DNA of 64,000 nucleotides. Origin: Zarea fungicola (Eukaryota; Ascomycota; Sordariomycetes; Hypocreales; Cordycipitaceae). A model generated the notes under the pieces. That model was not told where the DNA came from and searched no databases. It saw nothing but the letters and a program-made list of their open reading frames with translations. This document shows, one piece after another, positions 25,090-36,217 of this stretch. The stretch covers positions 62,001 to 126,000 of the forward strand of contig FWCC01000298.1 in assembly GCA_900169235.1 (NCBI GenBank), written 5' to 3'. Both the position numbers and the translations under genes were made by a program. Position 1 is the first letter of the stretch, and each line of letters begins with the position of its first letter.

Positions 25090-25117
25090 TTTTTTTTTTT
25101 TTTTAAAAAAAAAAAAA
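25090..25117. repeat. T15A13 homopolymer palindrome
   Basis: A run of 15 T is followed directly by 13 A, so the segment can fold on itself perfectly. It is flanked by unique sequence. Confidence 0.8.
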
Positions 25118-26621
25118 CAAGCAGTTGGGCCTTAATTTGGTCTATAAAGAGACTACTTCCATGATAAGATATTGGGAATGTCGGCATTGTAAACATGGGG
25201 AATCTTGTCATGGTCGATGTCGAAGTGAGCGACACACCCTCCCTCTCTGGAAGCACACCCAGGGGCCTTGTAGCGGTTTTGCGCTCAGCGGCGAAAACCC
25301 CTGCACAGTTCCCCCAAAAACCTTGTACAGCTCAGCACTGCAGCGATCTACAAGGGATACTGCCCATAATGAAATGCTTTGAAGCTCGAGCAGCGGAGGG
25401 GCCTCCGGTGACAGCATGGCAAGGCATGGGGGCTCGGTATCCGGCCGGCCGTGACTATCCCACGCTTAGCCCAGGTAAGTAAAGGGCCATGCCAATAACC
25501 CATGTCGAGCTGGACGAGAGCCAGCCACCCTGTTGGCTTACAATACCCACCACTACCTTGGCGTATAAGTCAAAAAGCCAACCGTTTTGCTAGGTGCGCC
25601 TATCAAAAACCGGGTCGAAAAAGAAAACAAAAGTCAAACCCAGCAGTATCCGGACTGTCAGGAATCCATTATATTAAATACAATTTTTTTTTTTATATAA
25701 TTTTGGCAAAAAATTCCTCGGAGGGGGATTCTGACGCGTTTTTACAGCAACGACAACATGCAGGCTCTTTACCAGTAAGTAGAGTTGAACAAGGGAACAA
25801 ACAGAGCAACTTTTAGAGATTGGTGCTTGGTCTTTCTGGGTATCAAATCGTACGACTTTTTCCAGCCTGTTTAAGCACCAAAGAGGTCGCAGGGTGCAAG
25901 ATCATTGGCTGAATAACAACCCTGTTTCCACCATCCGGCGGCCCCGATGAGAAACTTTGCCCTCCGAACTCCGCTGAAGCCACTTTACTTGGCTTTGCAG
26001 AAAAAAAAGCCACTGCAACGGTCGTGCACGAAAACCAATGGGCACTTTGTTTTGCTAGGCAAAGCATCAGTCTGGGCACCACCTGCCATTTACGCTGTAG
26101 CCAAAATCCACTGGGCTCAGCTTAGCGCAAGTCTTGACCAAGGCAGAGCATCATACTTCCGGGGGCCTCGGCACTCGCAAACTCTCAAGGTTGGTTAAGC
26201 GAGTCAAAATCATGCTCTTAGTTTGATGTTCAGTAAACCCTAATCGTTCAGAGCCTCTTCTATTTGATTGCCGAATTGGCCGAGGTTTCGCGACTTCTAT
26301 AATTCTGGATTTCAAACCGCTATGACAGGCCAACCTTGTGCCACCAAGGATTAACAAGCCGGGGAGAAAAAAATTGATACAATCATAGAGTATATCAATA
26401 TCTTCAGCAATGGGTAGGCGATTGTTGGTAACTACATATATGCCAGATGTGGAAATCTTTTCACAAACCTGGAGCCTGGTTATGCTTTGCCCTTGTCTGT
26501 AGGGCCGACAGTTTCGGCCACAAGCCGGAGTTGGCTAGGGACTAGTGTCTACACTTACCCCCTAACGGTTTCCCCAGTGAGGAGGGCAAAGTGGGCGGTT
26601 ATTTCAATAGGCTAATGAAAT

Positions 26622-26790
26622 GGAAAATGCGGTATCGCCAAGGTTTTTCTTTCCTACAGACGAAATCAAGAATGACCAAACGAGCTTTGTGGGTATTTTA
26701 CGTTGCTATTGGAAATGCGGTATTGCCAAGGTTTCTCTTCTGAACCAAATCAGGAATAACCAAACGAGCTTCGTTGATATTTTACTTTGA
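26622..26790 (+). repeat. Imperfect tandem duplication, unit about 85 bp
   Basis: Two adjacent copies start at ggaaaatgcggtatcgcc (26622) and ggaaatgcggtattgcc (26711). Both run through a shared accaaacgagctt core to tattttac. The copies differ at several sites, some being C/T or G/A changes, plus small indels. No coding potential was recognised. Confidence 0.75.
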
Positions 26791-28905
26791 TCAGAAATTG
26801 GCTATACATTCTCCGTCGCAGCAAGGAAATAAGAAAAGTTCCGCTCATGAAAACAACCTCTCACAGCCCCTGTTAGACGGCAGGGAGGAGGGGGGAACGC
26901 CTTGTATGGGGTTCTCTTATTATTACCGCGCGCAACTGGCGCCGCCGCATTCTCCGTCATGCAATGCACCAGGTGAATGGTTCCCCTGCACTCGGCCAGC
27001 CCGATCCTCAGCCACCCGAGGTCCCATTGCGCCGGAACGCCGATTCATTTCTGCAATTACCCGCAGCATGGGATCCATCAAAATGTCAAGGAACTCACGT
27101 AATTTATCACTATCTGGCTGCAATGCATAGGTGAGTTGTGATATAAGTTGCCAAGCGAATCGCATATACAACGTTACAGGCTGGCCTTCCCTTGTCAGTA
27201 TTACCGGGGAAGGCTAGTTCCGAGATCCTGAAGGGCATGTAATAATTATTTTTATCCTTTGCCACGATCAGCAACAGCAATATGCAAATCGTTACAAGCA
27301 ACTGACCCTCTCCCTGGAAGGAATGCAAGGGAAGAAACTAATCCCGCTACCCACTTGGTTTTATCAAGAGTGCTGGCTGTGTCATACGTGATGTCTAGGA
27401 ACTGATTATCCACACAGTGCAGACCTTTCGAATCAGGTCTAGCTGAAAATTCTTGGACTACGCTCAGCTAATAAACGCCTTCGGGATATTGTTCTTGTCA
27501 AGTCTGTCGCGCGTGGACCCCCTATCCACAGAGCATGCCCACGGCCGAGGGAACGCCGACAGATGGAGCTGCACATTTTCTGTCCAACCTCGAAGTATGC
27601 ATGTGAGATTATTATTTGTACTAAAAAGGTAGTTGAAGTTTGTTACTTTTGGGAGCTGGAAGTCAGCTTTTATCACGATTTCCAATCCTGAGCTCACTGT
27701 TAGCCACCTCGAAGAGGATTTGAGTAAGATGCTGCTGCACAAGCAGCGGCCAGAAGCAGACTTGCAAGCTTCGGCCACGGATAAAGTACTGCGTACACAT
27801 TATTACCCCGGCCGTGAAATCGGATTGTGTAACTCACGCAAGACATGTTGAATGGCATGGTTGTAACGATTCCCCTCTTACTCTACCCCAACTAAGAAAG
27901 GAAAGGCATCAATACTATAGAAAGCATTACTCAGGGACCAATTGCTGCTTCTAAATGTAGTGAGAGTGCCGCAGTCGTTCCAATTGGACAAATATTGTAA
28001 CAATATTTACTTAGAAGCCCGGCAAAAGTGGAACAAGAGAGCGATCAATTATCTGAGCGTACAATATCGTTATGCTGGTAGCAGTAATAACTAAGCTTAA
28101 GGCCAAAAAGCCTCGTACCTCTATCGGACCCGTATCGTGGCCCTTTCTTGTAATGCGAGGGCTGGCTGTGGCTTAGTCATCAAGCCTCACAGCAGCGCTA
28201 TGCGTTACAAATATTTGATAGATCCAGGGTAGGTAAGACTCCAAGTGTAGTGCAAGAGAATGACTATGACGTGCAGACACCAGTTGGATGGAATGGCGCC
28301 TACAGAATGCATGTACTCAAATTTCAACAAGGAAATTTGGTGGTTTGGTGCCCCACGCCAATCTGAAAATTGCAACGGTCAAGGTATGCTGAGATAGCCC
28401 GAGTGTCACATTGGAATTTAGGAGGTCCTCGGTCCGTGGGCGGAGTCTATCGCAGGATAATACGACTTGATCATGGGAAATAACCTAGAGTGAGATTACA
28501 CAAGCTACGGCGGAAGTTAAACAGATGTTTTGATAGGCAATGAACAATATAGTGAAGCGAAAATGTGTTCACAAACAAACAAACTTTCCGGATGGAGTGA
28601 GTTAACTCTTTACCTACTAACTAGCTCAATAAGGAACCTTAGTAAGCGAAGTTACTGATTGGGCAGTTCCCCTTTTTTCCCGCTCCATGTGTGCTCTCCG
28701 CCATCTCCAACGGAAATTTAGTGCCTCCACACTATTCCACCTGGATATTCACCTGGACCAAGCTTCCAAATACCTGCCCTGTGCGCCCCGTTGTGGTCTG
28801 CTTTCGACGTCATATGCGAGGCTGATGCATCTCGCGAATACTATAGCAAGCTTTTGAACAGTCATAATTTTTCCGGCCGTTTTCTTGGCTGCAGGCTGCA
28901 GTGCT

Positions 28906-30720
28906 ATGCCGATTCTCGATTTGGCAGTTCCAGGTGCAACAGCTGTGATTGTTGGCCTCGTTACGGTGTACCTTGCATTGAGATATGCGTCGGGCAGGAA
29001 GCTTCATCCCAGCGAACCAACTGTTCTCCCATCATGGATCCCTTTCATTGGCCATCTAATTGGCATGGCCCTACAGGGCGGCCGGTATATCAAGCGTCTT
29101 GGGTACGTGCCACCTTGCCTTATCCGTTCTCGTAGCCTGTCTACGTATGAATAGATTTAGCACATTGGGAGAACCTTGGAGTTGATAATGCATACGTGGA
29201 AGCAAACCGAAAAAAAAAGCGAGAGGAAAATGAAGAAAAGAGAGAAAGGGAAAAAAGAGAGAAAAAAAAAAGAAGAAGGAAGAGAATCAAGACTCGTTTT
29301 GTCTTACAGTTCCTTGGCAGCTGACAATATAAAATCTACTAGTCTTGCTCGCCCCCATGAGCCAATCTTCACTCTCCCGGTGCCAGGCTCACGTATTTAT
29401 GTAGTAACGGACCCGTCTCTCGCGGCTGCCATCCAGCGCAACTCCAAAGTGCTGTCGTTTACTCCGTTGATCCCGGATATTACAAAGCGAGTCCTTGGCC
29501 TTGATAATGACACCGTCAACGTTGTGCGCCAGAACCTCGACCCCGAGCCTGGTGACCCTCGTGGTTTCCTCGCCGATATGCATGACTTGGTGTATGGCTC
29601 TCTTGGTCCTGGCCACTACCTCAATACCATTAGCTGTGAGGCATCACAGGAGCTCTGCCTGCAGCTATGCAAACTGCAATCCAGTCTCGCGGCCAAGCCG
29701 CCGTCCGCCGGGGCTACAGATCTCCTCTCCCTGGTCCGCCATATTGTCACCACAGGTACAGCGCGATATCTTTTCGGCTCTGTCAACCCGATTACAGAGG
29801 ACCCTAAGCTCGAGCGCGCCTTTTGGGACTTTGATGAAGGATTAGGAGGGCTACTTATTGGTATCTTCCCGTCGATTACAGCGTCACAGGCATATAGTGG
29901 TAGAGAGAAGGTCGTCGCTGCTTTTATTGACTACCTGGACAAAAAGCATGATGCAGGCGCCTCTCAAATTGTCCGGGACCGCATCCGTGTCGAGCGGGAA
30001 TGGGAGATGAGCTCTGAGATGATTGCGCGTTCGGCACTGTCGTTTCTCTTTGCAGGTATTGTCAACACGACAACCACCACGTTCTGGGTGGTGTTGCGCC
30101 TTTTTGCCGACCCAACCCTGCTGGAAAGCGTACGGCAGGAGATCAAGGCGGCCATGATTGCAAGCCGGGAGCAAAGTGGTCCTGACTCGCTTAGCATTTT
30201 CATCGTTCGCGACAAATGTCCCACGCTCTCTGCTGTCTTTCGGGAATCGCTTCGAATTGGCTCCGAAAATTTTTCTGTCCGACTCATCAAGGAGGATACC
30301 ATGCTTGCGGATAAATATTTTCTCAAAAAAGGTGCTGTGGTGCAAATCTCTGGTGGAGTTATTCATTCGGACAAGTCCATCTGGGGGGAGGATGTCGAAC
30401 AGTTCAACCACAGCAGGTTCTTGGGTCAAAAAGCGAGGTCCGGCGGCTTTCACCCAGCAGCGTTTCGTGGATTCGGCGGTGGAAAAACACTATGTCCCGG
30501 TCGCCACTTTGCCGTTAACGAGATTCTGCTTTTTGCAGCCATGATTGTTATTGGCTTCGATATGGAGGCGCAAGACGGCGGCCCAATCCGCGTCCCAGCC
30601 AAGAACGACCGTGTTATGCCCGTTCATATCCTAGAACCTGGCGTGAGCGACCGCCCCCAAGTCGTAATTCGCCCACGAGATGACGCTGGTGTGTTGAGTC
30701 GTCTTACGGTCGTTTTGTGA
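28906..30720 (+). CDS. Cytochrome P450, CYP7/CYP8-like fungal clade
   Basis: Two exons, 28906-29102 and 29310-30720; 535 residues. An N-terminal membrane anchor (AVPGATAVIVGLVTVYLAL) precedes the proline hinge (PSWIPFIGHLIG). P450 motifs follow: I-helix FAGIVNTTTTTFW, K-helix FRESLRI (ExxR) and the heme-binding loop FGGGKTLCPGRHFA with the axial cysteine at about residue 461. The I-helix has Asn where most P450s carry an acidic residue, as in CYP7/CYP8-like enzymes, some of which isomerise or hydroxylate sterols or oxygenated lipids. Substrate is unknown and no biosynthetic partner genes lie next to it, so a secondary-metabolite cluster is not supported. The 207-nt intron is unusually purine-rich (many A/G runs). 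Confidence 0.88.
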
Positions 30721-31177
30721 ATTTGCCTCAATTTGTCAGCGTCAAGACTGTATATACAGACAATTGGATTGACTGAGCGTAATGAACAGATAGCTGAGTC
30801 CTTTCTTAACATAAAATTACTGATAACAAGATAATACATGAAATTCTCTTGTGCCCCTCATTAACAGGTGAATACACGCGGCTATGGCGTTTGCCTTGAT
30901 AGCATCTTGGCGGCGTTTGCTAACGCCGAAGAGCTGCCGTGGCAGCTGCCAGCCAAACAGCACAGTGCTGCTTGCCAGCTGGTCAGGCCCAACTATTGAA
31001 CTCTTCAAACATTTACTTCTATGTTTGAAACACCATTTGTCGTTCTTCACGCTTCCACACAAATTTCCCGTATCACTTCTTCTTCCGCTTCAACTGTCTG
31101 CGGAAAGCGAGTGACTGCGGCTGTTTGCTCTTGTCTGTCGCTCCAGGTTGCACTGCGGACGAGACCGCATAGCAAAC
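30721..31177. other. Intergenic P450 / KAR5-like
   Basis: 456 bp between two genes on the same strand, including the P450 3' region and the next promoter. No feature recognised. Confidence 0.5.
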
Positions 31178-33002
31178 ATGGCGAAACTTGCACACGTTCT
31201 TTTGAATATATTTCAGTTCCATGCTATCGCAGTCGGATTTTCTTGGAGCCCGCAAAAGGCGCTACATCGTATGGGAGCGCAAGACTTCACAGTTATTTCC
31301 TCCAGCTGACACTCAATAGCCAACCACTGGGCCTATGGCGGCGGCTCCAATGAGGTGGATGCAGTGCCGCTACCTAACAAACGCCAGAGATTCGAAACTA
31401 CCTATGCCACCGCCATTAAGGAACTCGAAAGTCTCGAGTCGCAGCCTCTCTGCCACAGAATCGCCGCGCGACTGCTCGTGAGCAACTGCCACTTGCTCCA
31501 CGGCAAGGACGAGGCGACGGAGCTTGCCGATAGCGGACGGATCACCAGAGATTTCATCGACTCATACGCCGCAAGCTTAGCTATTTGTGATTTGGAAAGA
31601 GGAAGCTTTTTGATTCCACGAGAATGCACCAAGTTTCGCGAGTCAGCGCTTGCAACACTCTCAGTCACCAAGACTGCATACCTTCACGTTTCGACCCTAG
31701 AGATAGACAAGTGTTTAGAAGGACTAGCGCAGTCAGATTCTTCTTGGAATACTTGGATTAGCTACAGACACAAGGCTGTGCGTTTCTGCGAGATTGCAAA
31801 GGCGGACAATGAGAAGGGTAGGCTTGCTTGCTCTAGAATCAGAATGCATGACTAATCAATGTTCGCAGATTCAGCAATTTTACTGTACAAGAAAATTACC
31901 GAAATTATGGAAAGACTCACGGAGAAGATTGAAACACAGGTAGAAGAACAGCTACTCAAGGTTCACCATCTTGTACAGACGACAACGGAGGTAACCGATT
32001 CGCTCATTCCGCGCGCCGAATCCCTGAAGACCCAGCTGAACGGATTGGATCACCTGATAAATGAAAAATTGATAAAAGTCTCAAAGGTTTGTTTCCAACA
32101 ATTATTGGATGGCATGTTTCTAATTAGTAAAGAAAGGTATCTGCTCTTGAAGTCAAATCTGGGTTGGAGGATGCCACCCGCCTCCGCAGCATTGTCCATA
32201 TCTTGCTTGATTCTATTCGTGAAAGTCAAGTTCAAATCACCATGGAGCACAGTAACGCTTTGCAAATTGTCCGCACAGACGCATTAAATGGAGTGGAATC
32301 AATTATGGCGACGATTGCAACAGCAGCATCTTCCTCAGTGCGGCTACAAAACCAACTGGCAGGTAGCAGATGCCCCAGTGAGGATCTAGTGCTAATATCA
32401 GCCAGGAAGAAACCGAAATCCGAGCGAATAGAGTCATAGAGCAACAAGACCGTATTGAAAAGGTTTGTAATGCTACTGAATGCTACTGGCTTCGGAAAGC
32501 AGGCGCTAAAGTACAAACAGAGTTTGGATCGGTTGCAGCACGTTTCTGACGAGATCTCGCTATCTCAAGACAGCCATCGAGACAAGTTGGATTCAGCACA
32601 TTATTCAGCAATGAATATACTTGGAACTTTGCAGAACGTCGAATCCTCCACATCTCGCCTTCAAAATACCATTCTTAGTGGAAGCAGTTGGAGATGGTGG
32701 CCGCACATCATTTGCCCTGCCACATCGCTTCTCCTCGGCTCTTACAGACTAACGCCATCCATCGGGCGAAATCTTATCCTTTTGGGTCTAGGTATGCTTT
32801 ATTTGATGAAGTTTTGAACCGGAAACTGACTATGGTAGGGGAAATCGCCGGGTTAGCCATTTCCATTGTCCAAGCACTTCAGACGACGACGCCACTCATT
32901 CATACCGTGTTACCCACCATTTTCAAGCCCGATTTCAACGACACGGCACCTATGATGAACGATATGCATGATTTACGCACGGCAAATTCATTAAAACTTT
33001 AA
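31178..33002 (+). CDS. KAR5/Tht1-family nuclear fusion protein, splicing uncertain
   Basis: A 512-residue model joins 31178-31268, 31320-31817, 31869-32086, 32137-32358, 32406-32462, 32503-32791 and 32839-33002. The N-terminus is hydrophobic and signal-like. The family core ELESLESQPLCHRIAARLL, then SYAASLAICDLERG and PRECTKFRESAL, is clear. Coiled-coil-like segments follow, then a membrane-rich end (WRWWPHIICPATSLLLGSYR, IGRNLILLGLG). Kar5/Tht1 proteins act at the nuclear envelope or ER in nuclear membrane fusion after mating. Problems: continuing from QNQL to EETEIRANRV requires a GC-AG intron (32359-32405) or a weak GTGCGG donor. The next intron is only 40 nt. The in-frame TGA near 31310 needs a 51-nt intron. 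Either the splicing is unusual or the gene is accumulating frameshifts. Confidence 0.72.
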
Positions 33003-33369
33003 TCATCGGGCTTAATAAAAACAGTTTTGGAGGATTCTTTACGCAACTTGGGTGGTTTTATCATTTTGCTTCTATACTGGGATTCGGCGCATTTGCGGCG
33101 TATAGTGGATGGGTAATTAGGAGCCATGGCAAGCTTGGGTTTCATTTACTTCTAGCACAGTCTTTTTTCCAAACCTTCTCGTGGTTTCCAATTCATAAAT
33201 GGTTATGATGTTCACGATCCAGTTTTCCTTTCCGATTTTCGTTGGGGAACGGAACTGCGCCTTCTTTTAGTCCCATCTGTTGTAGGGCGCACTTGTGGAG
33301 TGGGTTGTCCGGAATGAATGAGAACCTCGCCGAATACATCTTACACTTGCTCATACACAATAATTCACA
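33003..33369. other. Open hydrophobic frame after the KAR5-like stop
   Basis: A different frame (about 32981-33208) is open for 75 codons and encodes a membrane-like sequence with WFYHFASILGFGAFAAYSGW. It could be a lost C-terminal span of the KAR5-like protein displaced by a frameshift, or chance. The rest is the promoter of the amidase gene. Confidence 0.35.
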
Positions 33370-34427
33370 ATGTCGAAGGTCAAAGTCGCGCTCATTCAGC
33401 TCTATTCCAAGGTAATATTAACTGCACATTATTTTAAAATTACATTCTACTTTCCTCTCAACAAAATCGACACTGCCTCGACATGTTTTGCATAAAGCGC
33501 TGACAAATCTCTCAACAGAGTCTCGACCTTGAAGGCAATTATGCCAAGGCCGAGTCCTTTATCCGATCTGCCGCCGCCCAAGGCGCGCAGCTAGCCGTAC
33601 TGCCAGAGTACCACCTCCAGGGCTGGGTCGGCGACAGCAAGGCCCTGCTCCCCTGTGCGCAGCAAGCTGGCGATTTCCTTGCCCGCTACAAGGCCCTCGC
33701 CCGCGAGCTCAAGATTTGCATCGTCCCCGGCACCATCCTGGAAGACTTGCGCCAGCCCACCGACGCCGTGGATGAGCCGCCCATTGCCAACGTGGCGTAT
33801 TTCATCGGGCCGGACGGCGAGGTGTGCGGCCGGTACCACAAGCGCAACCTCTGGCACCCGGAGAAGCCGATCCTGCGCGCCCCCACGGCGGACGCGGCAC
33901 CGCATCACATTGCCTTTGACACGCCCCTTGGGCGCGTGGGCATGCTGATTTGCTGGGATCTGAGCTTCCCGGAGGCGTTTCGCGCGCTCGCGGCGGATGG
34001 CGCGCGGCTGCTGATTGTGCCGTCGTTTTGGCTGGCTAAGGACGGCGGCGAGGCGGCGAATGAGATCAATCCGAATGCAGAGACGTTGTTTTTGGATACC
34101 ATGTGCGTGGCGCGTGCGTTTGAGAATAGCTGCGCGCTCGTGTATGTGAATGCTGGCGGCGCGCCGGAAGGCAGCGATGACGGCGTACAGGCAGGGTTTG
34201 ACAAGGAGGGCAGGGAGTATGCGGGCGTGACGCAGGCGGCAATGCCGATGCTGGGAAGTGTGGGCAGACTTGGCCATCCGAGGGAGGAGATGAGCCTTGT
34301 AGATTTGGACATGGGATTGTTGGACTTAGCGGAGAACGCGTACAAACCTTTGGATGATATGAGGAGACGCGGGTGGAAGTATGACGCGGATGTGTCGCAT
34401 ATTTGGCGAAACCAGAATCTCTCATAA
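33370..34427 (+). CDS. Carbon-nitrogen hydrolase (nitrilase superfamily amidase)
   Basis: Two exons, 33370-33411 and 33519-34427; 316 residues. The Glu-Lys-Cys catalytic triad of the superfamily is intact: Glu44 in LPEYHLQGW, Lys122 in RYHKRNLWHPEK, and Cys159 in MLICWDLSFPE. Length and motif spacing fit an aliphatic amidase or carbamoylase-like member rather than a true nitrilase, but the substrate cannot be told from sequence. No signal peptide is visible, so a cytosolic enzyme is likely. Exon 2 is strongly GC-biased at third positions compared with the neighbouring KAR5-like gene, typical of a well-expressed gene. Confidence 0.9.
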
Positions 34428-34658
34428 CGGAAGAATCTGAATCAAAGAGGGAATTACTAATGTTGTTCTCCCCCATTAAGATGTGCGACATGTAACTACA
34501 AATGCCAGCATGTGTATGTTTACAGAGAAGGAGCCGTCTCTATTCGTGGATTCGTTTCCGTGTCATACAAAGTAGTTGCATTTTCCGCAACAGGGGTATA
34601 AGGTGTCTACATTGAATCATAAAACGCCAGTTTGTGCAATTTTACGCCCCGTCCATGT

Positions 34659-35744
34659 CTAGTCCGAGTCGTATTCCACCAGTGTAGCGTTCTTTGCACT
34701 GGCAGAGCTGCTTTGCTGCTTTACTTCGGAAGCCTTTGAACTTGACGGCGCCAACTCTCTCCTCCTCTTGATACCAGGTATGACCACGGCTCCATTTGCT
34801 TCTCCCCTGCGCCCTCTTGTTCCCGACACAGAGAGCAGAAATGGATCCTGGGCCACACGAGTGTTTCCCACCACCTGCGTCGCAAAGGACTCTTTTGACT
34901 GCATCTTGCGCCTCGCATCCCGTGTTAGGCCGGTAGTCTCGTCGCCCTTTGCCTTGCCATATCCTGTAGCCGGTACTGCGTTGAACAATGGCTTCGCAAG
35001 CGTCGCCTCCTCCCCAAGAAGACTCCCTTCAGGCGCAAAGTCCACCAACCTCGCCCTCTGCCCGTCCTCCTCCGTCTCGTCCAGAATCTCCATGCCCAGG
35101 CTCATCCGATCCTTCAACGCCTCCGTAGCTGCCCCACGCGCCTCTCTCTCCTTTCTGCCCACGCGAAATGCCTTGCGCAGCTTCTGGTTCAGCGCATAGG
35201 GGTCCTCCCACTGTCGGGCCGCCACCCCCACCAGGCCATCGATTCTCTCCTCCGCGTCGCGCGCCCTCTCCCGATCCTTGATTGTCTTTTCCAAGCTCGC
35301 AAAGGCGTTGTTCCGCAGCGCCTCCCTCTCTGCCTCGGTCAAGATCGGCACGCCGCCCTCCAATTCCGTGTTCTTGTCGCCGCCGACGTCGCGCTTCGTC
35401 GCGCCCGAGACTACGACGTAGGCTGTGTTTTGCGGATCGGTACGCATCTCAATTGCGCCGCCGCAGACGGCGTGGCGGAAACGAAACGTCCAGATGGGCG
35501 TCGTGTGGTAGCGGCCGGTCCGACGCTTCTCGGCGTTGAAGCGCACCCCTTGCCCAATGATGGTGGGCTTGGGGCAGGTTGCGCACCAAATGGCGTAGGG
35601 CATCTCGAAGCGCACGGTGAGGGCGCCGTCGGAGCGCAGCTTGGAAGCGCGTGCACCGAGGGCGTGCTTGTTGTGAAGCCTGTTGCCGCTGATTGTGCCC
35701 TCATGCTCTGGGGGCACGTACTTGCCCATGTTGAAGCCCTGCAT
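34659..35744 (-). CDS. SAF4: Cwf16/CCDC130 (Saf4, YJU2-like) splicing factor
   Basis: Single exon, 361 residues from ATG 35744. It starts with the family's MQGFNMGKYVPPEHEG and continues through HALGARASKL, RFEMPYAIWC and the zinc-binding cysteines CATC and CGG, with FRFRHAVCGGAIEMRTDPQN. The C-terminal half is charged and predicted helical or disordered. The MQGFN...YVPP opening separates this branch (CCDC130/Saf4) from YJU2/CCDC94. Family knowledge: these proteins join the spliceosome around the catalytic steps; fission yeast Saf4 affects intron retention and splice-site choice. The frame is open upstream to an ATG at 35834, adding 30 residues of low-complexity sequence; I prefer 35744 because orthologs begin there. 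Confidence 0.9.
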   Translation of the reverse strand: MQGFNMGKYVPPEHEGTISGNRLHNKHALGARASKLRSDGALTVRFEMPYAIWCATCPKPTIIGQGVRFNAEKRRTGRYHTTPIWTFRFRHAVCGGAIEMRTDPQNTAYVVVSGATKRDVGGDKNTELEGGVPILTEAEREALRNNAFASLEKTIKDRERARDAEERIDGLVGVAARQWEDPYALNQKLRKAFRVGRKEREARGAATEALKDRMSLGMEILDETEEDGQRARLVDFAPEGSLLGEEATLAKPLFNAVPATGYGKAKGDETTGLTRDARRKMQSKESFATQVVGNTRVAQDPFLLSVSGTRGRRGEANGAVVIPGIKRRRELAPSSSKASEVKQQSSSASAKNATLVEYDSD

Positions 35745-36217
35745 GATGACGACGGGCAGCTGGGCGTGCGCTGGCCCAGGTGATGGAGTTCTGTCGAGCG
35801 TAGAATGGGCAGATGCGTTGCTATTTTTGTTCAAGTTCTGGGCGCGTTGTGTGGTTGTCGACTGAATGAGGTTGCAGATGATGAGCTTTGGGAATTGGAT
35901 AAATTAGGAAATGCGACGTCATATCAGACCAGTGGGGCGGACAGAGATGACTTACACGACCATAAATCCGCCACGACTTTTCATATATATATATTAAAAA
36001 ATAACAATAAAACAGCTAAAGAAAAATAGGTTTGCCAATAGCTCTTCAATTGCCACCATGGAATGCTTTATTCCAAAATACAGAATACAGAGGCAGGATG
36101 CCGAATATAAAGGAGCAGAACAGCCGCCTCTCTAACGTAGAACCGTAATGACCTTGGCTGGGTACAAGCAATAAAACCAACCTCCTAGTCCAAGTCTAGA
36201 TCAAGTTTCTCGCTTTT
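35745..36217. other. Intergenic between two minus-strand genes
   Basis: 473 bp, A/T-rich around 35980-36030 with an AT dinucleotide run and A-rich tracts. It contains the promoter of the SAF4 gene. No gene recognised. Confidence 0.5.

Larger units (their letters stand above)
23043..28905. other. 5.9-kb gene-poor interval
   Basis: I find no frame longer than about 120 codons with recognisable protein sequence on either strand. The interval contains a T15A13 palindrome (25090-25117), a diverged tandem duplication (about 26622-26790) and a partial copy of the recurring 9-mer motif near 24402. It probably holds the bHLH gene's promoter at the left and the P450 promoter at the right. Lineage-specific small genes or decayed coding sequence, for example around 25195-25480 or 27464-27850, cannot be excluded. 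Confidence 0.5.

Noticed and set aside
28906..34427. Secondary-metabolite cluster around the P450 and amidase
   Set aside because: No synthase, cyclase or dedicated transporter nearby; adjacent genes are housekeeping or unrelated.
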